A DNA stretch of 45,043 bases. Source: Shinella sp. SUS2. Lineage in GTDB: Bacteria > Pseudomonadota > Alphaproteobacteria > Rhizobiales > Rhizobiaceae. The notes beneath the pieces were generated by a model, which made no database searches, was not told the DNA's origin, and saw only the letters and a program-made list of their open reading frames with translations. The stretch lies in NCBI RefSeq assembly GCF_001262505.1, contig NZ_KQ410748.1, positions 1-45,043 on the forward strand, in the 5' to 3' direction. Below are positions 32,051-39,665 of this stretch, one piece after another (positions within the stretch are counted from its first letter, which is position 1; each line of letters starts with the position of its first letter). Position numbers and translations under genes: made by a program.

Positions 32051-33843
32051 TGGCGGGAACGGTGCAGAGCGGGCTTAGCGCGGCCACTTCCCCAGCTGGC
32101 GGCCATGATCTCGATGCCCGCATGGAAGCATATCGTGCCCTGGACCGGTTGCGCGAGGCCTGTACCGCCCGATTGACGGCCGGACTGTCGCCAGCGGCGC
32201 TCACGCTCGCCTTGTTCGACTGGTCGCTGCATATGTGGTCCGCCCCCGGAAAACGCCTGGAGCTGGCCGAGACGGCCATTCGGCAGGGAGCGCGCCTTTC
32301 GGCCTATCTCGGCGCCGTCGGTCTTCACGGCCAAGCACCGGCGTGCATCGAGCCGCTCGCCTCGGACTATCGCTTCAAGGCCGAGGGCTGGGACAGTCAG
32401 CCGTTTGCTACCTATGTCCAGGCCTTCCTTCTCGCGCAGCAATGGTGGTCCGACGCGACGCACGACGTGCCGGGGGTAACACCCCATCACGAGGAGGTCG
32501 TTTCGTTTGCGGCCCGCCAATTGCTGGACATGGCCTCGCCATCGAACAGCCCGTTCACCAATCCCGAGGTGATCGAGCGGACGATCCAGAGCGCAGGCTC
32601 GAATTTCGTCTCGGGCTTCCAGAACTGGATGGAGGATGCCACCCGGCTCGCCAACGCTCAGCCCCCGATTGGCGCCGACGCCTTTCTTCCCGGCCGCGAC
32701 GTCGCCCTCACACCTGGAAAGGTGGTCTATCGCAATCACCTGATCGAGCTGCTTCAATATTCTCCTGCGACCGGGACGGTGTTCGCCGAGCCGGTGCTGA
32801 TCGTGCCTGCCTGGATCATGAAATTCTACATTCTCGATCTTTCGGCCCACAACTCGCTCGTCCGCTATCTCGTAGAGCGGGGACACACGGTCTTCTGTGT
32901 CTCCTGGCGCAATCCGACGGAGGCCGACCGCGACCTTTCGCTCGACGACTACCGGCGACTGGGCGTGATGGCGGCACTGGATGCGATCGCAGCGATCGTG
33001 CCCGGCCGCAAGGTGAATGCAGCCGGCTATTGTCTGGGAGGCACGCTGCTTTCCATCGCCGCCGCCGCAATGGCCCGTGTGGGCGACGACCGGCTTTCGA
33101 CCGTCACCCTCCTGGCAGCCCAAACGGATTTCACCGAGCCCGGAGAACTGGCGCTCTTCATCGATCCCAGCCAGATGCACTTCCTCGAGAGCATGATGTG
33201 GAACCGGGGCTATCTGTCGTCAGACCAGATGTCCGGAGCCTTCCAGATCCTGCGCAGCAACGATCTCGTCTGGTCGCGTCTCGTGCGCGACTATCTCATG
33301 GGCGAGCGCACTCCGATGACCGATCTCATGGCGTGGAACGCGGATTCAACCTGCATGCCGTACCGCATGCATACGCAATACCTTCAACGGCTCTATCTCG
33401 ATAACGAACTCGCCACCGGCCGCTTCATGGTCGATGGCCGCCCGGCAGCACTCCAGAACATCCGCGTGCCCCTGTTCGTTGTCGGCACCGAGCGCGATCA
33501 TGTCGCTCCGTGGCGATCGGTCCACAAGATCCACCAGATCACCGATACCGACGTCACATTCGTATTGACCAGCGGCGGACACAATGCCGGCATCGTCAGC
33601 GAACCCGGTCATCGCGGCCGGCGCTACAGCGTCGCCTTGAAGCGGACAGCCGATCTCTGCCTCGGCGCGGACGAATGGGTTGCCGCCGCGACCAGAAAAG
33701 ACGGATCCTGGTGGGAGGAATGGCAAGGTTGGCTCGAGGCGCACTCCCTGTCTGAACGCATTCCCGCGCCTGAGATGGGCGCGCCCGACGCGGGATTTCC
33801 GCCGATCTGTGATGCCCCCGGCACCTATGTTTTGCAGAAGTGA
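32050..33843 (+). CDS. phaC: Poly(3-hydroxyalkanoate) synthase, class I-like (copy 1)
   Basis: A 597-residue PHA polymerase that joins hydroxyacyl-CoA into polyester. The alpha/beta hydrolase core has the lipase-like box GYCLGG with nucleophile Cys328, and Asp483 (GTERDHVAPW) and His511 (SGGHNAG) complete the triad. The N-terminal domain (1-200) contains NPEVIERTIQSAGSNFVSGF, as in class I synthases. It overlaps tetR by one base. It is one of two PhaC copies in the cluster (the other at 42093-43832); the two are similar throughout but clearly diverged. Confidence 0.93.
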   Translation: MAGTVQSGLSAATSPAGGHDLDARMEAYRALDRLREACTARLTAGLSPAALTLALFDWSLHMWSAPGKRLELAETAIRQGARLSAYLGAVGLHGQAPACIEPLASDYRFKAEGWDSQPFATYVQAFLLAQQWWSDATHDVPGVTPHHEEVVSFAARQLLDMASPSNSPFTNPEVIERTIQSAGSNFVSGFQNWMEDATRLANAQPPIGADAFLPGRDVALTPGKVVYRNHLIELLQYSPATGTVFAEPVLIVPAWIMKFYILDLSAHNSLVRYLVERGHTVFCVSWRNPTEADRDLSLDDYRRLGVMAALDAIAAIVPGRKVNAAGYCLGGTLLSIAAAAMARVGDDRLSTVTLLAAQTDFTEPGELALFIDPSQMHFLESMMWNRGYLSSDQMSGAFQILRSNDLVWSRLVRDYLMGERTPMTDLMAWNADSTCMPYRMHTQYLQRLYLDNELATGRFMVDGRPAALQNIRVPLFVVGTERDHVAPWRSVHKIHQITDTDVTFVLTSGGHNAGIVSEPGHRGRRYSVALKRTADLCLGADEWVAAATRKDGSWWEEWQGWLEAHSLSERIPAPEMGAPDAGFPPICDAPGTYVLQK

Positions 33844-33850
33844 GGTCACC

Positions 33851-35266
33851 GTGGTTCCCAGCATGCTCCGGAATCGAACATTTGACGAATTGCAGCTCGG
33901 CGACACGGCCTCTCTGGTCAGGGTCGCAAGCGGCGACAAAAGCGAGAGTGACACGCCGGTGGCAACGGGCGATGTCGATCTGTCGCCCGACAACGCTGCC
34001 GAGGCGGCGAGCATGTTCAATCGCGCCGTCACGAATGGTGCATGGGCCGGCACCCTGGTTTCCGAAGTACTGGGTTCGCACCTACCCGGGCCTGGGACAA
34101 CCTATCTCGGACAGGAGTTCCGGTTCCTGAAGCCGGTCCTGTCTGGCGACACGATCACCGCGACGGTTCGCGTCACCAGGAAACTGCCGGCGAACCGCGG
34201 CGTCGTTCTCGACACGACATGCTCGAACCAAAAAGGCGAGCAAATCCTTACCGGCACCGCGACCGTGATCGCGCCGGCACGATCCATTGAATGGCCGGCC
34301 ACCCACCCGTGCGCGTCTCCAACGGCACGCAGCGACCGATACGACGCCTTCGTCCGGCAGGCCCGTGAACTGCCGATGGTACGCGCGGCGATCGTGCATC
34401 CTTGCTCACCGGAGGCAATCCTTGCCGCCGTCGAAGTCCGCGAAAAAGGATTGTTCGAACCGCTCCTTGTCGGGCCAGAGGCGAAGATCCGGGCCGCGGC
34501 GGCCGCGGCCGCGATCGACCTCGACCTCGACGGGATAGCAATCGAACAGGCGCCCCATAGCCATGCAGCCGCGGCGCGTGCGGTGGAACTGGCGGTTTCC
34601 GGCGAGGTGGCCGTCCTTGTCAAAGGCAGCCTTCACACCGACGAGTTGCTGGGCGCGATCGTCGCGCCTGGATCCCTGCTCAAGACGGAGCGCCGCATCA
34701 GCCATGTCTTTGCACTGGACGTGCCTGCCTACGGAAAACCGTTGATCGTTACCGACGCGGCGATCAACATCCAGCCGACGCTCGACCACAAGCGTGATAT
34801 CTGCCAGAACGCGGTCGATCTGTTGCGAACACTCGGCGTCGACAAACCACGCGTCGCAGTGCTCGCCGCCGTCGAAACTGTCAACGCCAAGATGCCGGCA
34901 ACCCTCGATGCGGCCGCCCTGACCGTGATGGCGGCGCGCGGCCAGATTGCCGGCGCGCTCGTCGACGGGCCGCTCGCATTCGACAACGCGATCAGCATCG
35001 CTGCCGCGCGCATCAAAGGCATCGTCTCCGACGTTGCCGGCGAGGCCGACATCCTGCTTGTCCCGGACCTTGAGGCAGGAAACATGCTTGCCAAGCAGCT
35101 TATCTATTTTGCCGGAGCAACGGCGGCCGGGATCGTGCTGGGCGCGCGCGTACCGATCGTGCTCACCAGTCGCTCCGACCCGTTATCCGCGCGGATCGCT
35201 TCGGCAGCTCTGGCAAAGCTTCTCGTGTGCCGCGGCAAACAATCCATGCCGGGGACGGCGGCATGA
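33851..35266 (+). CDS. MaoC-like/phosphate acetyltransferase fusion
   Basis: 471 residues: an N-terminal MaoC-like hot-dog domain (about 1-140) and a phosphate acetyl/butyryltransferase domain (about 165-465, ending VPIVLTSRSDPLSARIASAALA). The second domain interconverts acetyl-phosphate and acetyl-CoA. In the first, the hydratase residues appear lost: the region GDVDLSPDNAAEAASMF lacks the Asp-x4-His pair, and HGM is NGA, so hydratase activity is doubtful. I chose GTG at 33851 (GAGG 5 bases upstream, 7 bp after phaC); ATG at 33863 is the alternative. It overlaps ackA by 4 bases. Confidence 0.88.
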   Translation: MVPSMLRNRTFDELQLGDTASLVRVASGDKSESDTPVATGDVDLSPDNAAEAASMFNRAVTNGAWAGTLVSEVLGSHLPGPGTTYLGQEFRFLKPVLSGDTITATVRVTRKLPANRGVVLDTTCSNQKGEQILTGTATVIAPARSIEWPATHPCASPTARSDRYDAFVRQARELPMVRAAIVHPCSPEAILAAVEVREKGLFEPLLVGPEAKIRAAAAAAAIDLDLDGIAIEQAPHSHAAAARAVELAVSGEVAVLVKGSLHTDELLGAIVAPGSLLKTERRISHVFALDVPAYGKPLIVTDAAINIQPTLDHKRDICQNAVDLLRTLGVDKPRVAVLAAVETVNAKMPATLDAAALTVMAARGQIAGALVDGPLAFDNAISIAAARIKGIVSDVAGEADILLVPDLEAGNMLAKQLIYFAGATAAGIVLGARVPIVLTSRSDPLSARIASAALAKLLVCRGKQSMPGTAA

Positions 35267-36441
35267 GCGGTCGACTTCTGATCACCTTCAACGCCGGTTC
35301 GTCGACCGTCAAGATCGGCCTGTTCGCCGTGGAAGGCCGGCCTCCCAAGCCAATCGGAAAGGGCGTCATCGACTTTCGCACCACGCCGCTGCGTTTCCAG
35401 CTTCTGGAAGGTGAGCAGCATGTCGACGTCGAGCTCAAGGCACAGGTGGGCGAGGAACTGGATGAGGTGCTCGGCGACGCGTTCACGCATCTGGCAGAGC
35501 GCTACAGGCTCGACGACCTAATCGGGATCGGCCACCGCGTGGTGCATGGCGGCGACGTGTTCTCGGGCCCGGTGCTCATCGATGACCGTTCGCTACATCA
35601 GATGGAGGCGCTCGTTGCGTTGGCCCCGCTGCATCAGCCGCAGGCTCTTCGTTTGATCCGCGCCGTCGCAAGGCTGCGGCCGGACCTTCGCCAGACAGCA
35701 TCCTTCGACACGAGCTTTCATCGCACCAATGACGATCTGGTGCGCCGCTTCGCACTGCCCCGCGGACTCCACGAGCGCGGGATCAAACGCTACGGGTTTC
35801 ACGGGCTGTCTTACGCATACATCGCCAGCGAACTCGCCCGCAACTGGCCGCAACTGGCCGGCGGCAAGATCGTCGCTGCCCATCTCGGCTCGGGCGCCAG
35901 TCTTTGCGCCATGCAAGGCGGCCAAAGCGTCGATACCAGCATGGGGTTTTCGACGCTGGACGGCGTGCCGATGGCGACACGGTGCGGCGCGCTGGATGCG
36001 GGCGTGCTTCTGCATTTGCTATCGCAGGAAAGGATGCCGGTCGCCGATCTGGAGGACATGCTCTACCACCGCTCCGGACTGCTCGGCGTTTCGGGCATCA
36101 GCCCCGACAGCCGCGACCTTCTCGCCAGCGAGGCGCCAGAGGCAAAGGAGGCGCTGGAGCTCTTCACACTGCGCATAGCCGGAGAAGCTGCGCGTCTGGC
36201 CGCGACGATGGGAGGTCTCGACGCGATGGTGTTCACGGCCGGCGTCGGCGAACATCAGCCAGCGATCAGGGCCGACATCTGCAGCCGGCTGATGTGGCTG
36301 GGCATCGATCTCGATCCCGCCGCGAACGCCACCAATCATGCGATCATAACAAGCGCCGCGAGCCGGATCCCTGTGATCATCATTCCGACGGACGAGGAGC
36401 AGGTGATTGCTTCCGAGGCTTTGCCCGGCTTGATGCCGTAG
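35263..36441 (+). CDS. ackA: Acetate kinase (acetate/propionate family)
   Basis: A 392-residue ASKHA-fold kinase making ATP from acetyl-phosphate and ADP. Motifs are the phosphate-1 loop FNAGSSTVKIGLF, GHRVVHGG, FDTSFHRT and the adenosine site FTAGVGEHQPAIR. The ATG at 35263 overlaps the Pta stop (ATGA). Coupled with Pta and with the phosphoketolase elsewhere in the window, it yields ATP from sugar phosphates without oxygen. It ends the first half of the PHB cluster. Confidence 0.94.
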   Translation: MSGRLLITFNAGSSTVKIGLFAVEGRPPKPIGKGVIDFRTTPLRFQLLEGEQHVDVELKAQVGEELDEVLGDAFTHLAERYRLDDLIGIGHRVVHGGDVFSGPVLIDDRSLHQMEALVALAPLHQPQALRLIRAVARLRPDLRQTASFDTSFHRTNDDLVRRFALPRGLHERGIKRYGFHGLSYAYIASELARNWPQLAGGKIVAAHLGSGASLCAMQGGQSVDTSMGFSTLDGVPMATRCGALDAGVLLHLLSQERMPVADLEDMLYHRSGLLGVSGISPDSRDLLASEAPEAKEALELFTLRIAGEAARLAATMGGLDAMVFTAGVGEHQPAIRADICSRLMWLGIDLDPAANATNHAIITSAASRIPVIIIPTDEEQVIASEALPGLMP

Positions 36442-36856
36442 ACAGGCGGAAGTCTGCGATTTCTGGACTGGGTTGTCGTCGGCGATGCACGTGACGCGCC
36501 CACGACAGCCGTTGCGCGATGACGTCCGTGCTGCCGGCGAGAGCCTCGTGATCATCCATCTGGATGACTGGGTCGCGCCGCTCGTCCGGCCGACTGCCCC
36601 GGGGCGTCACAGCCCACAGCGGACCAGATGAAGGCGTCGCGTTGGTTTCCCGCTGAACAACACTTGATCAAGTAATGGCCTTGGTTTCGTAGGGTGTCGA
36701 TATCTCAAGCTTGCCCACCGAGGATCTCCAGGCCACCACGCCTGACGCTTGGGAAGCCCCTGACGTGCCGCTTATGAAGCGTGCTGGCTTGGCGCCGCCG
36801 TAAAGACGTTAGTTGCTATTGACAAACTCCTGCATGCCCACTTAATTTCAGAATCA
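36442..36856. other. Gap between ackA and second phasin operon, left part
   Basis: No gene recognised in about 415 bases. There is a promoter-like pair TTGACA (36819-36824), 17 bp, TTAATT (36842-36847) pointing toward the phasin. A perfect 12-bp palindrome, ACTTGATCAAGT, lies at 36664-36675. The remainder shows no repeat or coding bias I can support. Confidence 0.5.
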
Positions 36857-36905
36857 GTCATCATATGATGACATAGATGTCACCAAAGATGACAAAGAGT
36901 ATAAT
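36857..36905 (+). promoter_or_regulatory. Phasin-phaBA promoter with two regulon palindromes
   Basis: GTCATC-ATAT-GATGAC (36857-36872, perfect) and GTCACC-AAA-GATGAC (36879-36893, spacer one base shorter). A consensus -10 TATAAT is at 36900-36905, with ATGTCA (36877-36882) 17 bp upstream as a weak -35. The second palindrome lies between the two boxes. Transcription would start about 250 bases before the phasin ATG. Confidence 0.7.
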
Positions 36906-36922
36906 GGACCGTAGCTAAACAC

Positions 36923-36944
36923 GATTTCAAATTATATTGAAATC
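36923..36944. promoter_or_regulatory. 22-bp AT-rich palindrome in phasin leader
   Basis: GATTTCAA (36923-36930) and TTGAAATC (36937-36944) form a perfect inverted repeat around ATTATA, just downstream of the predicted start of transcription. It is unrelated to the GTCATC palindromes. It could bind a second regulator or form an RNA hairpin. Confidence 0.45.
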
Positions 36945-37160
36945 AACGGATGTAAGCGCTTTGTAAAATGAAATTAAGCCGGATGTGATCTGTCACTTCG
37001 ATCTAATAATACTGAATATCACCAAATTTTGAGGGCATCTAGGGCGCTCGTGAAGGCGCGGCTAGCTTGCTCGACCACTCACCGCAGCAACTTTCGCTCG
37101 GCTTTTGCAGCGGCCCAGTTACGCCCGTAGGGGCCATCCACGAAGTAAAGGAAAGTGAAA

Positions 37161-37613
37161 ATGACTACCGATGCCGTGCCCCTGAAACTCTATAAGGCCA
37201 ACGCAGAACTACAAATCCAGATCGGCCGCCTCCTGCAGGAGGGTGGCCATCGCTGGCTCGATGTCGCGTCCCAAGCGAGTGACGAAGCCATCGCCGAATC
37301 CAAGTCGGAGATCGAAAACCTGCGTAACGCCGAGAACTGGCAAAACCTTGCCACCCTTCCGGGTGAAACTTTCTGGCGCGTGCTCCAGCAACGGGCCGGC
37401 GACACGCAAGAGTTGACGAAGATCGCCATCAAAAACCAGACGGAGTTCACGAACGGTCTGCGTGAAGCCATTGAGGGCTGGCAGAGGGCGGTCAGCGAAG
37501 CCGTCGGCGGCGCCACGTCAGGGCAGCCGATCCAGGACATCTTCAAGCAATGGGGTGCCTTGTTCCCGATCCCCGGCGGGAAAAATGCGCCGAAAGGCGG
37601 AAAGGCGGCTTGA
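37161..37613 (+). CDS. Phasin family protein
   Basis: 150 residues, mostly helical, matching the phasin family: ANAELQIQIGRLLQEGGHRW, then a heptad-like region to about residue 120, and a Gly/Lys-rich end. It binds the surface of PHB granules. ATG at 37161 has AAGGA 8 bases upstream; a GTG at 37155 is part of that ribosome site. It is the first gene of a run with phaB (3 bp later) and phaA, the classic granule-plus-synthesis arrangement, under a double operator. Confidence 0.9.
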   Translation: MTTDAVPLKLYKANAELQIQIGRLLQEGGHRWLDVASQASDEAIAESKSEIENLRNAENWQNLATLPGETFWRVLQQRAGDTQELTKIAIKNQTEFTNGLREAIEGWQRAVSEAVGGATSGQPIQDIFKQWGALFPIPGGKNAPKGGKAA

Positions 37614-37616
37614 TCC

Positions 37617-38363
37617 ATGACGCCTATACAGAAGACGGCCCTGGTTACGGGCGGGATGGGAGGTTTGGGCGAGGCAATCGCCCGGGCTCTCCATGATGCC
37701 GGAATCAGGGTGCTGGTGACACACGCGCGCGACGAGGGTTCGGCCAAGGAGTGGCTCGCTGCGGAGCGGGACAAGGGCTACAGTTTCACGTCCTATGACG
37801 TTAATGTGGCCGACTTCAAATCATGCCAGCGCATGGCGGAGCGAATAAACGCCGAGGGTCACCAGATCGATATCCTCGTCAACAATGCCGGCATCACCCG
37901 TGACGCCACTCTGCGCAAGCTCGACAGGGAAAACTGGGACGCTGTCCTACGCGTCAATCTCGATTCCGTTTTCAATGTGACCAAACACTTGATCGATGGC
38001 ATGACGGATCGCGGCTGGGGCCGGATCATCAACATCTCGTCGATCAACGGCATAAAAGGGCAGTTCGGGCAAACCAACTACTCTGCGGCCAAGGCTGGCA
38101 TGCATGGGTTCAGTAAGGCCCTGGCTCAGGAAGTTGCGAGGAAGGGCGTGACCGTGAATACGGTGTCGCCCGGCTATCTCGCGACCGCCATGGTGACTGC
38201 GGTTCCCGAAGATACCCTTGCCAGGATCGTCGCCGGCATTCCTGTTGGGCGCCTCGGGCAGCCTGACGAGATCGCCGCTCTCGTCGCCTTCATCGCCAGT
38301 GACGCCGCGGCGTTCATGACCGGCAGCAACATATCGATGAACGGCGGTCAACATATGCACTGA
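37617..38363 (+). CDS. phaB: Acetoacetyl-CoA reductase
   Basis: A 248-residue short-chain dehydrogenase giving (R)-3-hydroxybutyryl-CoA, the monomer for PHB, usually with NADPH. It shows the cofactor loop TGGMGGLGEAIA, NNAGITRD, the catalytic Ser region INISSINGIKGQFGQTNYS with Tyr-x3-Lys (YSAAK), and the C-terminal GGQHMH end typical of PhaB. It lies 3 bp after the phasin gene and 66 bp before phaA. Confidence 0.94.
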   Translation: MTPIQKTALVTGGMGGLGEAIARALHDAGIRVLVTHARDEGSAKEWLAAERDKGYSFTSYDVNVADFKSCQRMAERINAEGHQIDILVNNAGITRDATLRKLDRENWDAVLRVNLDSVFNVTKHLIDGMTDRGWGRIINISSINGIKGQFGQTNYSAAKAGMHGFSKALAQEVARKGVTVNTVSPGYLATAMVTAVPEDTLARIVAGIPVGRLGQPDEIAALVAFIASDAAAFMTGSNISMNGGQHMH

Positions 38364-38429
38364 CCGCTCGGCGCGCGCGGGACACAGGTCCGGCGTCGTC
38401 TCTCGCGTGCCTTTTTCAAGGGAGATTTG

Positions 38430-39614
38430 ATGACAAGAGAAATAGCCATACTGGCCGCGACCCGAACCGCGATCGGAAGTTTCCAGGGTGGGCTGTCAGG
38501 CCTTCCAGCCTCCGCTCTCGGTGCAATCCTGATCAGGAAGGTCCTCGAAACCACTGCCATCTCGCCCGAAGAGATCGATGAGGTTGTTCTTGGCCAGGTC
38601 GTCACCGCCGGCAGCGGACAGAACCCGGCACGCCAGGCGGCGATCGGGGGTGGGCTCCCCCATGCTGTGCCAGCTCTCACTGTCAACAAGGTATGCGGTT
38701 CAGGTCTCAAGGCAGTGCATCTTGCTGCACAGGCTATTACCTGCGGCGATGCCGATCTGGTGCTGGCCGGAGGACAGGAGAACATGTCCCTCGCCCCTTA
38801 CATTCTTGCGAAGGCGCGCACGGGCCTGCGTCTCGGCCACGCCCAGCTCGAGGACAGCCTGATCCGCGATGGTCTCTGGGACGCGTTCAACGACTATCAC
38901 ATGGGCATCACGGCGGAGAACCTGGCGGAACGCTATGGGCTGACACGCGAGGAACAGGACGCTTTCGCCGCCACCTCACAGAAGAAGGCCGCCGATGCTG
39001 TCGCCTTCGGCCGCTTTCGTGACGAGATAACACCCGTCGATGTTCCGCAGCGCAAAGGCGGCTCCGTCAGTTTCGACACCGACGAGCAGCCGCGCGCCGA
39101 CACGACCTGCGAGGCCCTCGCGAAGCTGAAGCCGGCCTTCAAGAAGGACGGGACCGTCACGGCCGGCAACGCGTCGACGATCAACGACGGAGCCGCCCTG
39201 CTTCTGCTTGCAAGCGCGGACAAGGCAAAGAGCCTGGGTTTGCCCGTGCTCGCATGGATCAAGGCCTATGCCAGCGCCGGCGTCGATCCGGCCTTCATGG
39301 GCATCGGCCCGGTCGGCGCGACCCAGCGTACCCTTCGACGGGCCGGCTGGAACCTCACCGATCTCGATCTCATCGAGGCCAACGAAGCGTTCGCGGCCCA
39401 GGCACTCGCGGTCAACCGCGAGCTCGGATGGGATACGTCGAAAGTCAACGTCAACGGCGGCGCCATCGCACTTGGTCATCCGATCGGATCGTCAGGCGCG
39501 CGGATCCTCGTCACCCTCATCCACGAAATGCGACGCCGTCATGCCAGCAAAGGTTTGGCGACACTGTGCATCGGAGGCGGTCAGGGCGTCGCGCTGGCGC
39601 TTGAAGCAGACTGA
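38430..39614 (+). CDS. phaA: Acetyl-CoA C-acetyltransferase (beta-ketothiolase)
   Basis: A 394-residue thiolase condensing two acetyl-CoA to acetoacetyl-CoA, the first step of PHB synthesis. The active-site cysteine is in NKVCGSGLKAVHLA, and the C-terminal catalytic His and Cys are in ALGHPIGSSGARI and TLCIGGGQG. ATG at 38430 follows GGGAG by 5 bases; a TTG at 38427 is less likely. It is the last of the phasin-phaB-phaA group, 51 bp before the DUF3141 gene, so it may run on into it. Confidence 0.95.
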   Translation: MTREIAILAATRTAIGSFQGGLSGLPASALGAILIRKVLETTAISPEEIDEVVLGQVVTAGSGQNPARQAAIGGGLPHAVPALTVNKVCGSGLKAVHLAAQAITCGDADLVLAGGQENMSLAPYILAKARTGLRLGHAQLEDSLIRDGLWDAFNDYHMGITAENLAERYGLTREEQDAFAATSQKKAADAVAFGRFRDEITPVDVPQRKGGSVSFDTDEQPRADTTCEALAKLKPAFKKDGTVTAGNASTINDGAALLLLASADKAKSLGLPVLAWIKAYASAGVDPAFMGIGPVGATQRTLRRAGWNLTDLDLIEANEAFAAQALAVNRELGWDTSKVNVNGGAIALGHPIGSSGARILVTLIHEMRRRHASKGLATLCIGGGQGVALALEAD

Positions 39615-39665
39615 GGGCTAACAGCAACTCTCATACATGACGGGTAACTGCGTCAGGAGGACACC

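Noticed and set aside
31618..33180. A 520-codon minus-strand frame
   Set aside because: Antisense to tetR and phaC; its composition is that of a shadow frame.
36549..36567. ATCATC...GATGAC in the ackA-phasin gap
   Set aside because: The half-sites are six bases apart instead of four and no promoter-like boxes lie nearby.
36664..36675. FNR/FixK-type box (TTGATCAA)
   Set aside because: FNR boxes need four bases between half-sites (TTGAT-N4-ATCAA). This is a compact 12-bp palindrome far from any gene start.
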